Shown: piece after piece, positions 7,503-17,185 of the stretch
How the letters are laid out: each line of letters opens with the position of its first letter
How positions within the stretch are numbered: the stretch's first letter is position 1
Program-made: the position numbers and the translations under genes
Notes under the pieces: generated by a model
What the model was told of the DNA's origin: nothing
Databases searched by the model: none
Seen by the model: only the letters and a program-made list of their open reading frames with translations
Source of the DNA: Cyclobacteriaceae bacterium
GTDB lineage: Bacteria; Bacteroidota; Bacteroidia; Cytophagales; Cyclobacteriaceae
DNA: 64,000 nt
NCBI GenBank assembly: GCA_025055435.1
Contig: JANWWN010000002.1
Span: 47,383 to 111,382, forward strand
Direction of reading: 5' to 3'

Positions 7503-10500
7503 TCAATTACTATTTTCCCGTAGGCGCTTAAGGTATTCATCGATTTCGCGCTGATAATAGGGATAGAGTCGCGGTGGTAAAGTTCGCAACAATTCAGTTT
7601 CCTTTTCCTTTTTGCGCAGGTAATCCTCAATGGCCTTAGGCATTATTTTTTCGTAGTCGCGTGCAGTTTCGCCCTTTCGCTCATCATCAAAATCCTGTTC
7701 GCGCAGGGAATTTTCCGCTTCCAGTAATCGGGTTAAAATATCCCGCTGCCGCTGTATCAACTCTTCGGTAAGTTGTTTATTAACCAGGTCCATCTCTGTT
7801 TCTTCCATTTTCGATTGAAGTCCATCGCCCGGGGTTTTACCTCCCTCCTGCTTTAATTTTTCTTCAAATTCACGTAATGCTTTTCGAATTCTTTCCTGTT
7901 CGGCAGCTAATCGTGCGAGCTCTTCTGAAAGTTGCCTGCCCTGTTTACCGCTGTTTTTAAGTTCCTCAATCTTTTCGTTGAGTTGCCGCTGCAGTTCTGA
8001 CAGCCGCGGATTTTTGTTTTTGGATTTAGACGATCGCGAAGGCCGGGCATTTTCCATCATCTGCATCATGGCATCGTAATGGCTGTCAAGCATAAGGGCC
8101 AGGTTGTTTATTGAGGTCATGCTGAGCTGCATGGCTGTAAGTGCCGGTCCTCTGCGTTTTTCCTTATTAGCTTCAATTGCCTTCCCGATGTTTTCATCCA
8201 GATTCGTGATTTCCCGGGTAACAAAGGAACCCATCATCGGATCGCGGGAAGCAAGTGCTAACAAGCTGTCTTCCAGTACTTTAACATCATCTTTGATTTT
8301 TAACTGACGCTGCGCCAGCACATTAAATTTCGGATCGTTGGACGAAAGGTTTTTGAATTCATTCAAAGTCTGTTCCTGGTCAAACGAAATCTTAATTAAA
8401 CCATGAAGAATATGACGAAGCAGTTCGAGGTTGGCCATATTGATTTCCATGAGCGCTCCCTCCATTTCCTGTTCGATTTGCTGACTTAGCTGTTGTATTC
8501 CCTCTATTGCTTTTCGTTGTGGCGTTTTGGCATCACCGGGTTTGTTTTGCTCAAGGTTCTCCCGGCTCTTATTCATTTCGTTTTCCACCTCATGGAGTTT
8601 TGAATCCTCGGGTAGTTTTAAGTTTTCTCCGATTTCCTCACCTAATTTTTCCAGGTCTTTTAATTTTTCTTGTATCTTCTCAAAAGAAGACCTGATTTCT
8701 TCCTGCTCCTTAGCGAGCTCCTGAGTTTCGTTACCGGCCGAATTTTTATTTTCAGCGGCTTTCTCCGTTTCTTCCAACAATTCTTTTTGGTCATTCAGCA
8801 CGTCTTTCAGGTCGCGAATGGTTTGGTCCAGTTGATAATCGAATTGCAATCTTTTCATTAATTCCAGCGTGCGTTGCAATTCTTTTTCGAGGTTACGCGA
8901 ATCCCGGTCCAACTGATCCAGCATTTTCTGGATATCCTGAGGCTTTGCGTTTTCCTGAAGCAGGCGTTGCAGTTCCTCCAGCAATTTTTTGGTTTCTTCA
9001 TCCAATAGTTCATCCATCAGCTTTTGAATCTGCCTGGCTTTTTCGCGCAGGCGCTCATCTTGTTCAGTAAAGGCATCTTTCTTGTTTTCAAGGTTTCGGT
9101 TCTGCTCATTCAGTTGTCGTAAGAAATCGTCCAGCGATTTACGTTTCTCGATCAGATCTTCCAGACGCTTTTTGTCCTGCCAGTCGAGTGACTGTCTGCC
9201 CTTGAGTTTTTGTCGCGCATCTTCCAGTTCGTTGCCGAATTGTTTGGCCTTTTGTACACCTTCTTTAAAGGTGTCCATGGTTTGTTGTTGAGAACGGACT
9301 ATATCTGATTGAACCTGGTTTTTATCAGGAAGTCGCAGTGAATAATTGGCTGATCGCGTGCTTTTCCGTCCGTTTACTCCGTCGTTGTCAAATACCTCAA
9401 GGTAATACAACAGTTCGTCACCGGGTTTTAAATTAAGCGTGTCCAGAGGCCATACGTAATAGAAGCTCTGCCGGGTTAATCCCGCAGTAATAGGCAGTTT
9501 GATTGTTTTAGCTGATAGATCCTTTTCTCGGGTTTTCATGTGGAACACCAGCCGGAGTTCAGTAAGTCCATGGTCATCGGTAATAATACCTCCGGTAAGA
9601 AGGCGCTTATAATAGACCGAGTCGGGCAGATGAGTCACGACAATTTCAGGATATTGATCTTTAATGATTTCTACGGGATAGCGCAATTGTTCACGGTTAA
9701 GGCTGAATTCATTTTCCAATTGAATTTCGTAATAGCCGGGTTTACGTAGGGAAGAACTGTACTTAAATATTTGATTATCAGACTTTTCCATCTCCGACCA
9801 CTCTTCTTCGTATAACTTAATGCGGGCAAGGGCAACATGATTACCTCTTAAAGTCCAATTGACCAAGGTGCCTTCCGGTATAAGCAAAGGTCCGGCATTA
9901 TCCACTCTTTCAGATTTTCTTTTAAGATAAGCCGGAAATTGAAGATCAATGCGCATGGATTCCAGCTCGGGTCTTTCGGCTACCAAAATCTGATGTTCAG
10001 GAGAACGATAACCTCCTGCCTCCAGGTAAAAGTTTATCGGGTTCTGGATGTTCTCGAATAAATACCCAAACTGTCCGAAAGCAAGCGATTGCATTTTGTA
10101 TCGGTTCGCACCGGATACCAGATAAAGCTGGTCAGGTACGACGCTTCCGGAAAGAATGACCTGTAAATTAAAATCTTCGTTTCGAAATGCCTGAAGATTT
10201 TCATTTTGAATTAAAAATAAGAAAGGTGCTTCAGGAGTAAATGCTTTTCGAAAATGAACAATTCGGTATGTACTTCCGGTGATAACGGAGGCATTAATTA
10301 ATAGTAACATAACTAAAATGCCCACCGGCACAGCAAGGTAGCGCAGGTAGCGCTTGTTTTCCTGCAAATTCACGCTGCTCTCAAATGCAATTGGTTCGAA
10401 CTCTTTTGCCTTTTGTTGTACACTTGCCAAAGCAAGAGCCGAGTCGGTTTTATTGGCGAGTTGAATCCAGTTCAGCAATTTGTCGCGTACCTGAGGAAAA

Positions 10501-10796
10501 AACTGTCCGATAAATCGTGCAGCATCTTCGTCACTCATGCCCTTGCCCATGAGGTAAAACATAAGAGGCTTTCGCAGTAAGAGATAAAAGCTCAACAGGC
10601 AAATCGCAACAAACAGGATAATGAACAATAGGCGCACAAAGGAAGGCAGCCACAGAAAATATTCAGCAACCGCAGTAAGCAAAAAGTAACTTAACAAAAG
10701 ACATACAGAAAGCAACGACCCGCGCAATAGCAAGGAGTTGTAATAGCGCCTTTTAAAGGCAGTTAGTTTTTCCCTAATACTTACACGTTCCTTCAT
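7503..10796 (-). CDS. DUF4175 family membrane-anchored coiled-coil protein
   Basis: 1097 residues. Two hydrophobic segments lie at about residues 24-50 and 52-75, and a third at about 152-175 (YLAVPVGILVMLLLINASVI). Together they anchor a large extracytoplasmic part. Residues about 180-500 form beta-rich, Ig-like segments. From about residue 500 to 1000 the chain is highly charged and predicted coiled coil, rich in Glu/Lys/Gln with repeated LEEL and QKLKDLEKLG-type heptads. The family is widespread in Bacteroidota and alphaproteobacteria with no established function. The adjacent anti-sigma-like ATPase and ribosome-maturation genes suggest co-expression, not a shared pathway. The ATG at 10796 is clear, with a TATCTTTA -7-like box about 45 bases upstream. 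Confidence 0.85.
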   Translation of the reverse strand: MKERVSIREKLTAFKRRYYNSLLLRGSLLSVCLLLSYFLLTAVAEYFLWLPSFVRLLFIILFVAICLLSFYLLLRKPLMFYLMGKGMSDEDAARFIGQFFPQVRDKLLNWIQLANKTDSALALASVQQKAKEFEPIAFESSVNLQENKRYLRYLAVPVGILVMLLLINASVITGSTYRIVHFRKAFTPEAPFLFLIQNENLQAFRNEDFNLQVILSGSVVPDQLYLVSGANRYKMQSLAFGQFGYLFENIQNPINFYLEAGGYRSPEHQILVAERPELESMRIDLQFPAYLKRKSERVDNAGPLLIPEGTLVNWTLRGNHVALARIKLYEEEWSEMEKSDNQIFKYSSSLRKPGYYEIQLENEFSLNREQLRYPVEIIKDQYPEIVVTHLPDSVYYKRLLTGGIITDDHGLTELRLVFHMKTREKDLSAKTIKLPITAGLTRQSFYYVWPLDTLNLKPGDELLYYLEVFDNDGVNGRKSTRSANYSLRLPDKNQVQSDIVRSQQQTMDTFKEGVQKAKQFGNELEDARQKLKGRQSLDWQDKKRLEDLIEKRKSLDDFLRQLNEQNRNLENKKDAFTEQDERLREKARQIQKLMDELLDEETKKLLEELQRLLQENAKPQDIQKMLDQLDRDSRNLEKELQRTLELMKRLQFDYQLDQTIRDLKDVLNDQKELLEETEKAAENKNSAGNETQELAKEQEEIRSSFEKIQEKLKDLEKLGEEIGENLKLPEDSKLHEVENEMNKSRENLEQNKPGDAKTPQRKAIEGIQQLSQQIEQEMEGALMEINMANLELLRHILHGLIKISFDQEQTLNEFKNLSSNDPKFNVLAQRQLKIKDDVKVLEDSLLALASRDPMMGSFVTREITNLDENIGKAIEANKEKRRGPALTAMQLSMTSINNLALMLDSHYDAMMQMMENARPSRSSKSKNKNPRLSELQRQLNEKIEELKNSGKQGRQLSEELARLAAEQERIRKALREFEEKLKQEGGKTPGDGLQSKMEETEMDLVNKQLTEELIQRQRDILTRLLEAENSLREQDFDDERKGETARDYEKIMPKAIEDYLRKKEKETELLRTLPPRLYPYYQREIDEYLKRLRENSN

Positions 10797-10875
10797 ACCA
10801 CTAAAAGAAACGGCCAGTTACCGGCAAAGTTTCTGTCATGCTAAAGATAGAGGCTTAATCAGCGGGAAGCAACGA

Positions 10876-11259
10876 TTAAATATCGGGCGGGATGTCGGGT
10901 TTTAAGGTCCATTGGTATTCCTGCTCAAAATACTCGATGATTTGCATCTTTAGTAATTTTTCCTGTTCGTTCAGGGATAATCGGGGCAGTTTTTTAACCG
11001 GTACCCAATGTGGCCAGCCGTCCTGATCGAGTCCTTCGAGTTTGTAATAGCCGGCAAGACTTAACACTCTACACGTAGCAATGTGCATTAAATCCTGTTT
11101 TTCTTCTTTCGTAAAGGGCCGGGAGCCTTGACCCAGTTCCTGCAAGCCAATCAGAAATAATACGGCGTTGAGGTCAGACGGTCGTTTTCCGATAACGGAT
11201 TCTAACCGTGTAAGCAGGTTTTGCCAACTTCGTTCCAGCTCAAGGTCGCGCCTGAACAT
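10876..11259 (-). CDS. Conserved hypothetical protein
   Basis: 127 residues from the ATG at 11259. A longer frame begins inside the upstream gene, but this internal ATG starts the natural MFRRDLELERSW helix. It overlaps the upstream carboxymuconolactone-decarboxylase-like gene by 20 bases, so the two are probably co-translated. It is soluble, acidic and helical, with a GWPHWVPVKKLPRLS segment and no signal peptide. I do not recognise a domain. Its constant neighbour, an AhpD-like protein, hints at a redox or stress role, which is inference only. Confidence 0.65.
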   Translation of the reverse strand: MFRRDLELERSWQNLLTRLESVIGKRPSDLNAVLFLIGLQELGQGSRPFTKEEKQDLMHIATCRVLSLAGYYKLEGLDQDGWPHWVPVKKLPRLSLNEQEKLLKMQIIEYFEQEYQWTLKPDIPPDI

Positions 11260-11593
11260 TTTGCAATGCTTCCCAGTATTCAAAAGCACGGCGCAGGTGC
11301 GGTATGACAATGGTTCCGCCAATCAGGGTAGCAATAGCCATGGCTTCGTTTACCTGCGCTGTTGTGAGGCCTGCCTCATAACATTTTCCCAAATGGTATT
11401 TCACACAATCGTCACACCGCAATACCAGCGAGCAGGAAAGGCCTATCAGTTCTTTGGTCCTTATATCCAATTCGCCTTCGGCGTAGGCGTTTGTATCCAG
11501 ATTGAAAATACGTTTTAAAATCAGGTTATCCGAGTTGAGGATCTTTTCATTCATCCGGCTTCGGTAACGGTTAAAGTCTTCTACCAATGACAT
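11240..11593 (-). CDS. Carboxymuconolactone decarboxylase family protein (AhpD-like)
   Basis: 117 residues, a single CMD domain. The redox-type motif CDDCVKYHLGKCYEAG at about residues 50-65 has the CxxC and the downstream His seen in AhpD-like members. These act as thiol peroxidase partners rather than as true decarboxylases. The C-terminal TLIGGTIVIPHLRRAFEYW is typical of the Bacteroidota branch. A perfect -7 box (TATATTTG, minus strand 11627-11620) lies about 27 bases upstream of the ATG. It overlaps the downstream hypothetical gene. Confidence 0.85.
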   Translation of the reverse strand: MSLVEDFNRYRSRMNEKILNSDNLILKRIFNLDTNAYAEGELDIRTKELIGLSCSLVLRCDDCVKYHLGKCYEAGLTTAQVNEAMAIATLIGGTIVIPHLRRAFEYWEALQNVQARP

Positions 11594-11619
11594 GTAAGAA
11601 TGGTTATCTTTAATTATCG

Positions 11620-11627
11620 CAAATATA
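11620..11627 (-). promoter_or_regulatory. Predicted -7 box for the AhpD-like gene
   Basis: TATATTTG on the minus strand matches TAnnTTTG exactly and sits about 27 bases before the start codon, in the 40-base divergent gap shared with comF. Confidence 0.4.
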
Positions 11628-11633
11628 CCTGCA

Positions 11634-12338
11634 ATGAAGGTGGGCCCTGATGATTTATTTTCAGATTTCCTTAAACTGTTCTACCCGCCAAGCTGCGCGG
11701 CCTGCAGAGGAGAATTAGTAAAAGGTGAAGATTGGATTTGCACCGGATGTCTGGCTCAGCTTCCGCGCCCTAACTATCACCTATATCGTGAAAATCCGGT
11801 TTTTATGCGTCTAGCCGGTCGCGTTCCGATTGATTTTGCAGTAGCCTTTCTGTTGTTTTCCCGTGGAGGCCGCGTTCAGCACATCTTACATCAATTGAAA
11901 TATTTTAACAAACCTGAGTTGGCGCGCTATTTAGGTCGGGTATTTGCCCGCGACCTGATGCAGGCCGGATTAACCCGGCGAATTGACCTTATTATTCCGA
12001 TTCCGCTGCATCCACGAAGAAAAAAGAAGCGCGGATACAACCAGAGCGAGGAATTTGCATTTGGCATTTCGGAGGCAGCAAACATTCCGGTTGATACCGA
12101 GTCGGTCGTTCGTGTTCGCTACACGGATTCACAAACCAGAAAAAACAGACTCCTGAGATGGGAAAATGTGGAACAGGCTTTTCAGATAAGTAAGCCGACA
12201 CAGCTAAAGGGTAAACATGTTTTGCTGGTAGATGATGTGATAACCACCGGGGCTACGGTTGAAGCTTGTGCCCGGATTTTATCTGAAAATGGAACTTCGG
12301 CTATTAGCGTTGCGGGGATAGCTTTTGCAACAGCTTAA
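11634..12338 (+). CDS. comF: ComF family phosphoribosyltransferase-like protein
   Basis: 234 residues, usual ComF length. The N-terminal zinc-finger part has CAAC near residue 21 and CTGC near 39. The C-terminal PRTase fold carries the PRPP-binding motif VLLVDDVITTGAT at about residues 197-209, preceded by the signature IIPIPLHPRRKKKRGYNQSE. ComF proteins are needed for DNA uptake in naturally competent bacteria; in others their role is unclear. The gene is divergent from the AhpD-like gene and ends at a strong bidirectional hairpin facing gldJ. Confidence 0.92.
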   Translation: MKVGPDDLFSDFLKLFYPPSCAACRGELVKGEDWICTGCLAQLPRPNYHLYRENPVFMRLAGRVPIDFAVAFLLFSRGGRVQHILHQLKYFNKPELARYLGRVFARDLMQAGLTRRIDLIIPIPLHPRRKKKRGYNQSEEFAFGISEAANIPVDTESVVRVRYTDSQTRKNRLLRWENVEQAFQISKPTQLKGKHVLLVDDVITTGATVEACARILSENGTSAISVAGIAFATA

Positions 12339-12343
12339 AAAGT

Positions 12344-12371
12344 AAAAGCCCCGCTTGAAAGCGGGGCTTTT
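12344..12371. terminator. Bidirectional intrinsic terminator between comF and gldJ
   Basis: A perfect 11-bp stem, AAAAGCCCCGC paired with GCGGGGCTTTT around a 6-base loop, has A and T tracts on both sides. It can therefore stop transcription from either of the convergent genes. Confidence 0.9.
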
Positions 12372-12386
12372 GTTAAAAAACAATTT

Positions 12387-13625
12387 TTAATAATTGGAAC
12401 CCGCCCGAATCATGGCACAGCGGAAACCGATGGTAGCAGTTGCGCTGTCCTGGTCAAGGTATCTGCGTGTACCGGGCGACATCCAGTAGGCTACATCTTT
12501 CCAACTTCCGCCTTTATAAACTCGGGCGCGGTCAGTAATCAGTGAAGTATAACTATCGGGATTGCGTTCTTTATTGTTGTACAGGTTGCCATCCCGCTCG
12601 GTACCGGAGGCTTTATCCAGAAAACCGTCTCTGCGGATGGGGTTTAAGTCATCAAAATCCTGAAAAGACATTGGCCGATAAACATCCTGTACCCATTCGC
12701 TCACATTACCGGCCATGTTATATAAACCATAATCGTTCGGAGGGAACTCATAGATATAGGATGTTATGAGGGCACCATCATTCAAACGACCTGCAATACC
12801 GGCGTAATCACCGCGGCCACGCTTAAAGTTGGCCAGCATGAAGCCCATTTGCTTTCCATAAGGGTTGCGCACAGCATGTCCATCCCACGGATAGATGCGC
12901 TGATGGGTTTGCATTTCTTCCAGCCATTGGGTACCCACCATGGCCTGGGCGGCATATTCCCATTCGGCTTCGGTTGGCAGACGATAGGCAGGCACAACAA
13001 TTCCTGATTCCAACGGAATGCGACCATCGGTTTCGGCGTATTCGGTTCCGGCCTTTTTGGCCAATTCAATATTAACAGCCCGCGTTCTCCACTTTGCATA
13101 GGCTGTGGCCTGTGTCCAGCTCACACCCACAACCGGAAAGTAACGGAAGCCGGGATAGCGAAGATAATGCTCAACGTATGGGTCGTTAAATGCCAACTTA
13201 CCTACCCATACAGTGGTGTCGGGTAAGGCGGCCCTGTAAACCTCCTGTGAGGAGTCGCGGGCGAGGTAGTGCAAGTATTCCAGCCAGTGAATATTGGCTA
13301 TTTCTGTCTCATCCATATAGAAGGAAGCCACCGAAACCGTTCGTTCAATGTTATCGCGGGATGACATCACATCTTCCTCGTAAGAGCCCATAACGGCCCG
13401 ACCTCCTTCAATGAAAATCATGTTTGGAGCATCCGGCTGACCTTTAAAGGGTTTAACTGCGAAACCTCCTTCATCTTCATTATTAAAGGCGAGACCGGTG
13501 GCCGTGCTGATCTGACCGGGATTTTGGGCAGTAGGTTTTCCTTTTCCCCGGTTAAACAAACTGCATGCTGAAAGCAAGGCCGAGGCGCCAACTGCAAAAA
13601 ATAAGACCTTGGTAAGCCGAATCAT
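12387..13625 (-). CDS. gldJ: Gliding motility / type IX secretion lipoprotein, GldJ-like
   Basis: 412 residues from the ATG at 13625; a TTG seven codons upstream is less likely. The signal peptide ends in the lipobox LLSAC (Cys about 21). The rest is one formylglycine-generating-enzyme (SUMF1)-like domain: MIFIEGGRAVMGS, SFYMDETEIANIHWLEYL, RLPTEAEWEYAAQA, GNVSEWVQDV, and a final YKGGSWKDVAYWMSPGTRRYL ... TIGFRCAM. The ending and the DETE motif fit GldJ better than GldK, whose C-terminus usually reads IGFRTV. It is shorter than the F. johnsoniae protein. GldJ stabilises the gliding motor and T9SS machinery at the outer membrane. Confidence 0.8.
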   Translation of the reverse strand: MIRLTKVLFFAVGASALLSACSLFNRGKGKPTAQNPGQISTATGLAFNNEDEGGFAVKPFKGQPDAPNMIFIEGGRAVMGSYEEDVMSSRDNIERTVSVASFYMDETEIANIHWLEYLHYLARDSSQEVYRAALPDTTVWVGKLAFNDPYVEHYLRYPGFRYFPVVGVSWTQATAYAKWRTRAVNIELAKKAGTEYAETDGRIPLESGIVVPAYRLPTEAEWEYAAQAMVGTQWLEEMQTHQRIYPWDGHAVRNPYGKQMGFMLANFKRGRGDYAGIAGRLNDGALITSYIYEFPPNDYGLYNMAGNVSEWVQDVYRPMSFQDFDDLNPIRRDGFLDKASGTERDGNLYNNKERNPDSYTSLITDRARVYKGGSWKDVAYWMSPGTRRYLDQDSATATIGFRCAMIRAGSNY

Positions 13626-13754
13626 GACTGGTTTGGTTAAAAGCAAACGCTAATATATAGAGATAATTGCGTGTTTTCCAAGCAGTAGCCCGTAATTGAC
13701 AAATTAGTAATATAAATCAACCCGGTTTGGGTATGAAACGCTGAAGCGGTGGTA

Positions 13755-16700
13755 TTATTTTGTAATGGGTTCTTCCACGCCGGCTCCAAGCATTTTATTT
13801 AAAACCTGGATACCCTGCGCTACCTGCTTAATGTTTTCAATCGTTACTAAAGCTTTGCCTCCCTGGTCGCGTAGTTTGCACTGTCGGGGGTGCGACTGGA
13901 TATAAGACAGAATCCTTCCAAAAGTTTCTGAATGGAAATAATCAGCCTGAGAAGTTGTGAAATAACCCTTGAGCGTATCGTTCTTAAGTACGATGCGCTC
14001 AAAGCCGGCCTGTTCGCCCAGCCACCGCAAACGCACCGATTCGATTAATTCCTGAACGGATGGCGGCAATTCGCCAAAGCGGTCGCGGAGCTCATTGGCA
14101 AAAGCGCTAAGTTCTTCCTCTGTTTTGATGTTATCCAGGCGCGTATACAACTGCAGCCTTTCGCTGACATTGGCAACGTACCATTCGGGAATCAGAATCT
14201 CCAGATCGGTTTCGATGATGCAATCCTGAACAATAAGTTTGGCTTTTTGGGCCAGTTCAGAAGAAAATAAGTCTCTAAACTCTGTTTCTTTCAACTCCTG
14301 AATAGCATCATCCAGAATTTTATGATAGGTTTCAAAACCGAGGTCGTTGATAAAACCACTCTGTTCTGCACCCAGCAGGTTGCCTGCCCCGCGAATGTCC
14401 AGGTCGCGCATCGCTACCTTAAAACCATCGCCTAAATCCGAAAACTCTTCCAAAGCGGCCAGGCGCTTTCGCGAGTCGGAGGTCAACACCGATGCAGGCG
14501 GAGTAAGCAAATAACAAAATGCCTTTTTATTCGACCGGCCTACGCGTCCGCGCATCTGATGCAAATCGGAAAGTCCAAACATGTGGGCCTGATTAATAAT
14601 GATGGTGTTAGCATTGGGGATATCCAGGCCGGACTCAATGATGTTGGTAGATACGAGCACATCACTTTCGCCATTGATAAATTTCAGCATGGTTTTTTCC
14701 AGCAAATCTCCGTTCATCTGGCCATGTGCAACAGCTATGCGGGCATCGGGCACTAACCTGAATACCAGGTTAGCAATTTCATCGATATCGCTGATGCGGT
14801 TATGCACGAAGAAAACTTGTCCGCCACGGCGCAACTCGAAGCTGATCGCATCGCGAATGAGTGTTTCGTTAAATGTATGAAGCTCGGTAGTTACGGGTTG
14901 GCGGTTGGGTGGCGGAGTGGCGATGATACTCAGATCACGGGCGCCCATTAATGAAAAGTGCAGGGTACGCGGTATGGGTGTGGCAGTCAGCGTAAGTACA
15001 TCAACATTAACCTTTAGTTCTTTCAATTTTTCCTTGACCTTAACGCCAAATTTTTGTTCCTCGTCAACAATGAGCAGGCCCAGGTCTTTAAACCGAATGT
15101 CTTTGCTGATGATGCGATGCGTTCCGATAAGGATGTCGATTTTACCTTCCTGAACTTTTTGGGCTATGTCTTTGACTTCGGCGGCGCTACGGAAACGGGA
15201 AATGTAATCCACCGAAACCGGAAGACCCTGTAGTCGCTCGGTGAAGGTGCGGTAATGTTGGAATGCAAGAATGGTAGTAGGTACTAAAACGGCAACCTGC
15301 TTACCGTCGGTAGCGGCCTTGAAGGCTGCGCGAATGGCCACTTCGGTTTTGCCGAAACCCACATCTCCGCAAATTAATCTGTCCATGGGATGGGGTGCTT
15401 CCATGTCGCGTTTTACTTCTTCGGTGGCCCGGGCCTGATCAGGAGTATCTTCGTATAGGAAGGAAGATTCCAGTTCGGCCTGCAGGTAGCTGTCGGGTGA
15501 AAAAGCATGACCGGGTGATGATTTTCTTTTTGCATACAGGTTGATCAGGTCTTTGGCTATATCCTGAACCTTTTTCTTCACCCGTGCTTTCTTTTGCTCC
15601 CATTCCTGGGTGCCCAGTTTGCTGATGACGGGCGGAGTACCCTCTTTGCCGGTGTAGCGTGAAATTTTATGCAGGGCGTGGATACTTACATACAACACAT
15701 CATCATCCCTGTAAACAAGCCGGATGAGCTCCTGCTGCCGGCCATTGATTTCTTTTTTTTCAAGACCGGCAAATTTGCCTATGCCGTAATCAATATGAGT
15801 TACAAAATCGCCCGGTTTTAAGGTTTGCAGTTCGCGCAAGGTAAGTGCTTTTGACTTGCTGAACTTTTCACGGGCATGATACCGGTGAAAGCGCTCAAAT
15901 ATCTGGTGGTCGGTGTAGCAGGCAATCTTAAGTAAATGATCAACAAAACCCTGACGGAGCGGAAACTGTAGAGAAATAAATTTTAATTCGGGCCGGATTT
16001 CTTCAAAGATTTGCGCGAGGCGGTCATGCTGCCGCGGCATTTCGGCGGCTATAAAGCATGTGTAACCTTTGGCCGACAGTTCACTAAGATTGGTGCTGAG
16101 CAACTCAAAATTTTTATGAAACTCAGGCTGCCCGGATGATTGCCATTCGGCTACGTAAGCGTCAACACCACGGAAACGGTTTCCAAATTCAATTTGCTTA
16201 AACCGGGTTACAGTGAGTTCAAAGGAACAGGCATCTTCAAATAGTTTTTCCGGTGTGCTTGTGGTCGAGGCCCCTCCGGAAGCTGACTGCAGTTTGTTGA
16301 ATGCGTCCTTTACCTTCTCAAACTGCCGGGTAATTACATCTGCCGTGAGTTGATAATCTTTGAGCCAAAGCAGGGTGTTCTCAGGCAAGAACTCCAAAAA
16401 CGATTGTCGCTCTTCCTGTAAAAAGCGTGTTTGAACGTTGGGTATGATATTAATTTGTTCGTGTTGTTCAACCGAAAGCTGTGTTGCCGGATCGAACGAA
16501 CGGATGCTTTCCACTTCATTACCGAACAGCTCAATACGGTATGGCAAATCGTGGGCAAATGAAAACACATCGATAATACCTCCGCGCACGGCAAACTGAC
16601 CGGCCTCGAACACGAAATCCGTCTTTTCAAAATCGCAGGAGTGTAAAAATTCTTCCAGGAAAGAAACATCGAGCGCGTGACCCCTGCGAACTGCAAACGT

Positions 16701-17117
16701 GTTGGAGGCCAGCGAACGTTTATGTATAACCTTTTCGCTGAGCGCCTCCGGGTAGGTAACGATAACTGGTAATGAGTTGCCGGTGAGTACGGTGTTCAGT
16801 ACTTCCGTGCGCATCAAAACATTGGCGTTGTCAATTTCTTCGTATTCATAAGGCCGCTTATACGACATGGGGAAGAACAGTACCTCCCGCTGAAGCAGGT
16901 TTTGTAAATCATTTTGAAAGTAAGCAGCCTCTTCGCGATCGTGAAGAATGAGCAAACAGGGTTGTTGAATATACCTGTGAACGGCAGCAACAATGAGGGC
17001 ATCCAGGCTTCCGGCCAGACCTTTGATGTGAACATGACGGGATGTACGAATCCGTTCGGCAAGGGTCTGTACCCAGCCGTCCTGCTGATAACGCAACAAA
17101 AATTCGTCCGGCCTCAA
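13755..17117 (-). CDS. mfd: Transcription-repair coupling factor Mfd
   Basis: 1120 residues, full length. In order it has the UvrB-homology module, the RNA-polymerase-interacting CarD-like domain (LKPGDFVTHIDYGIGKFAGLE near residue 430), the superfamily 2 translocase, and the C-terminal TRCF domain. The translocase has Walker A GDVGFGKTEVA, the DEEQKFG box and a TLTATPIPRTL motif. Mfd removes stalled RNA polymerase and recruits UvrA. No ATG is available: translation most likely starts at the TTG at 17117, whose context (RPDEFLLRYQQD) aligns with Mfd N-termini. A perfect TATCTTTG -7 box lies only about 14 bases upstream, implying a very short leader. Confidence 0.96.
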   Translation of the reverse strand: MRPDEFLLRYQQDGWVQTLAERIRTSRHVHIKGLAGSLDALIVAAVHRYIQQPCLLILHDREEAAYFQNDLQNLLQREVLFFPMSYKRPYEYEEIDNANVLMRTEVLNTVLTGNSLPVIVTYPEALSEKVIHKRSLASNTFAVRRGHALDVSFLEEFLHSCDFEKTDFVFEAGQFAVRGGIIDVFSFAHDLPYRIELFGNEVESIRSFDPATQLSVEQHEQINIIPNVQTRFLQEERQSFLEFLPENTLLWLKDYQLTADVITRQFEKVKDAFNKLQSASGGASTTSTPEKLFEDACSFELTVTRFKQIEFGNRFRGVDAYVAEWQSSGQPEFHKNFELLSTNLSELSAKGYTCFIAAEMPRQHDRLAQIFEEIRPELKFISLQFPLRQGFVDHLLKIACYTDHQIFERFHRYHAREKFSKSKALTLRELQTLKPGDFVTHIDYGIGKFAGLEKKEINGRQQELIRLVYRDDDVLYVSIHALHKISRYTGKEGTPPVISKLGTQEWEQKKARVKKKVQDIAKDLINLYAKRKSSPGHAFSPDSYLQAELESSFLYEDTPDQARATEEVKRDMEAPHPMDRLICGDVGFGKTEVAIRAAFKAATDGKQVAVLVPTTILAFQHYRTFTERLQGLPVSVDYISRFRSAAEVKDIAQKVQEGKIDILIGTHRIISKDIRFKDLGLLIVDEEQKFGVKVKEKLKELKVNVDVLTLTATPIPRTLHFSLMGARDLSIIATPPPNRQPVTTELHTFNETLIRDAISFELRRGGQVFFVHNRISDIDEIANLVFRLVPDARIAVAHGQMNGDLLEKTMLKFINGESDVLVSTNIIESGLDIPNANTIIINQAHMFGLSDLHQMRGRVGRSNKKAFCYLLTPPASVLTSDSRKRLAALEEFSDLGDGFKVAMRDLDIRGAGNLLGAEQSGFINDLGFETYHKILDDAIQELKETEFRDLFSSELAQKAKLIVQDCIIETDLEILIPEWYVANVSERLQLYTRLDNIKTEEELSAFANELRDRFGELPPSVQELIESVRLRWLGEQAGFERIVLKNDTLKGYFTTSQADYFHSETFGRILSYIQSHPRQCKLRDQGGKALVTIENIKQVAQGIQVLNKMLGAGVEEPITK

Positions 17118-17130
17118 GTCAGTCGAGCTG

Positions 17131-17138
17131 CAAAGATA
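17131..17138 (-). promoter_or_regulatory. Predicted -7 box for mfd
   Basis: TATCTTTG on the minus strand is an exact TAnnTTTG match, about 14 bases before the TTG start of mfd. Confidence 0.45.
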
Positions 17139-17185
17139 ACAGCCATGGCGTTAACAGAGTTTTAAATCAGCTAACTTGCATCAAC

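Noticed and set aside
13647-13754. Gap between mfd and gldJ examined for an RNA gene.
   Set aside because: Only AT-rich promoter-like sequence with a TAATTTG motif on the gldJ strand; no stable stem-loop pattern seen.
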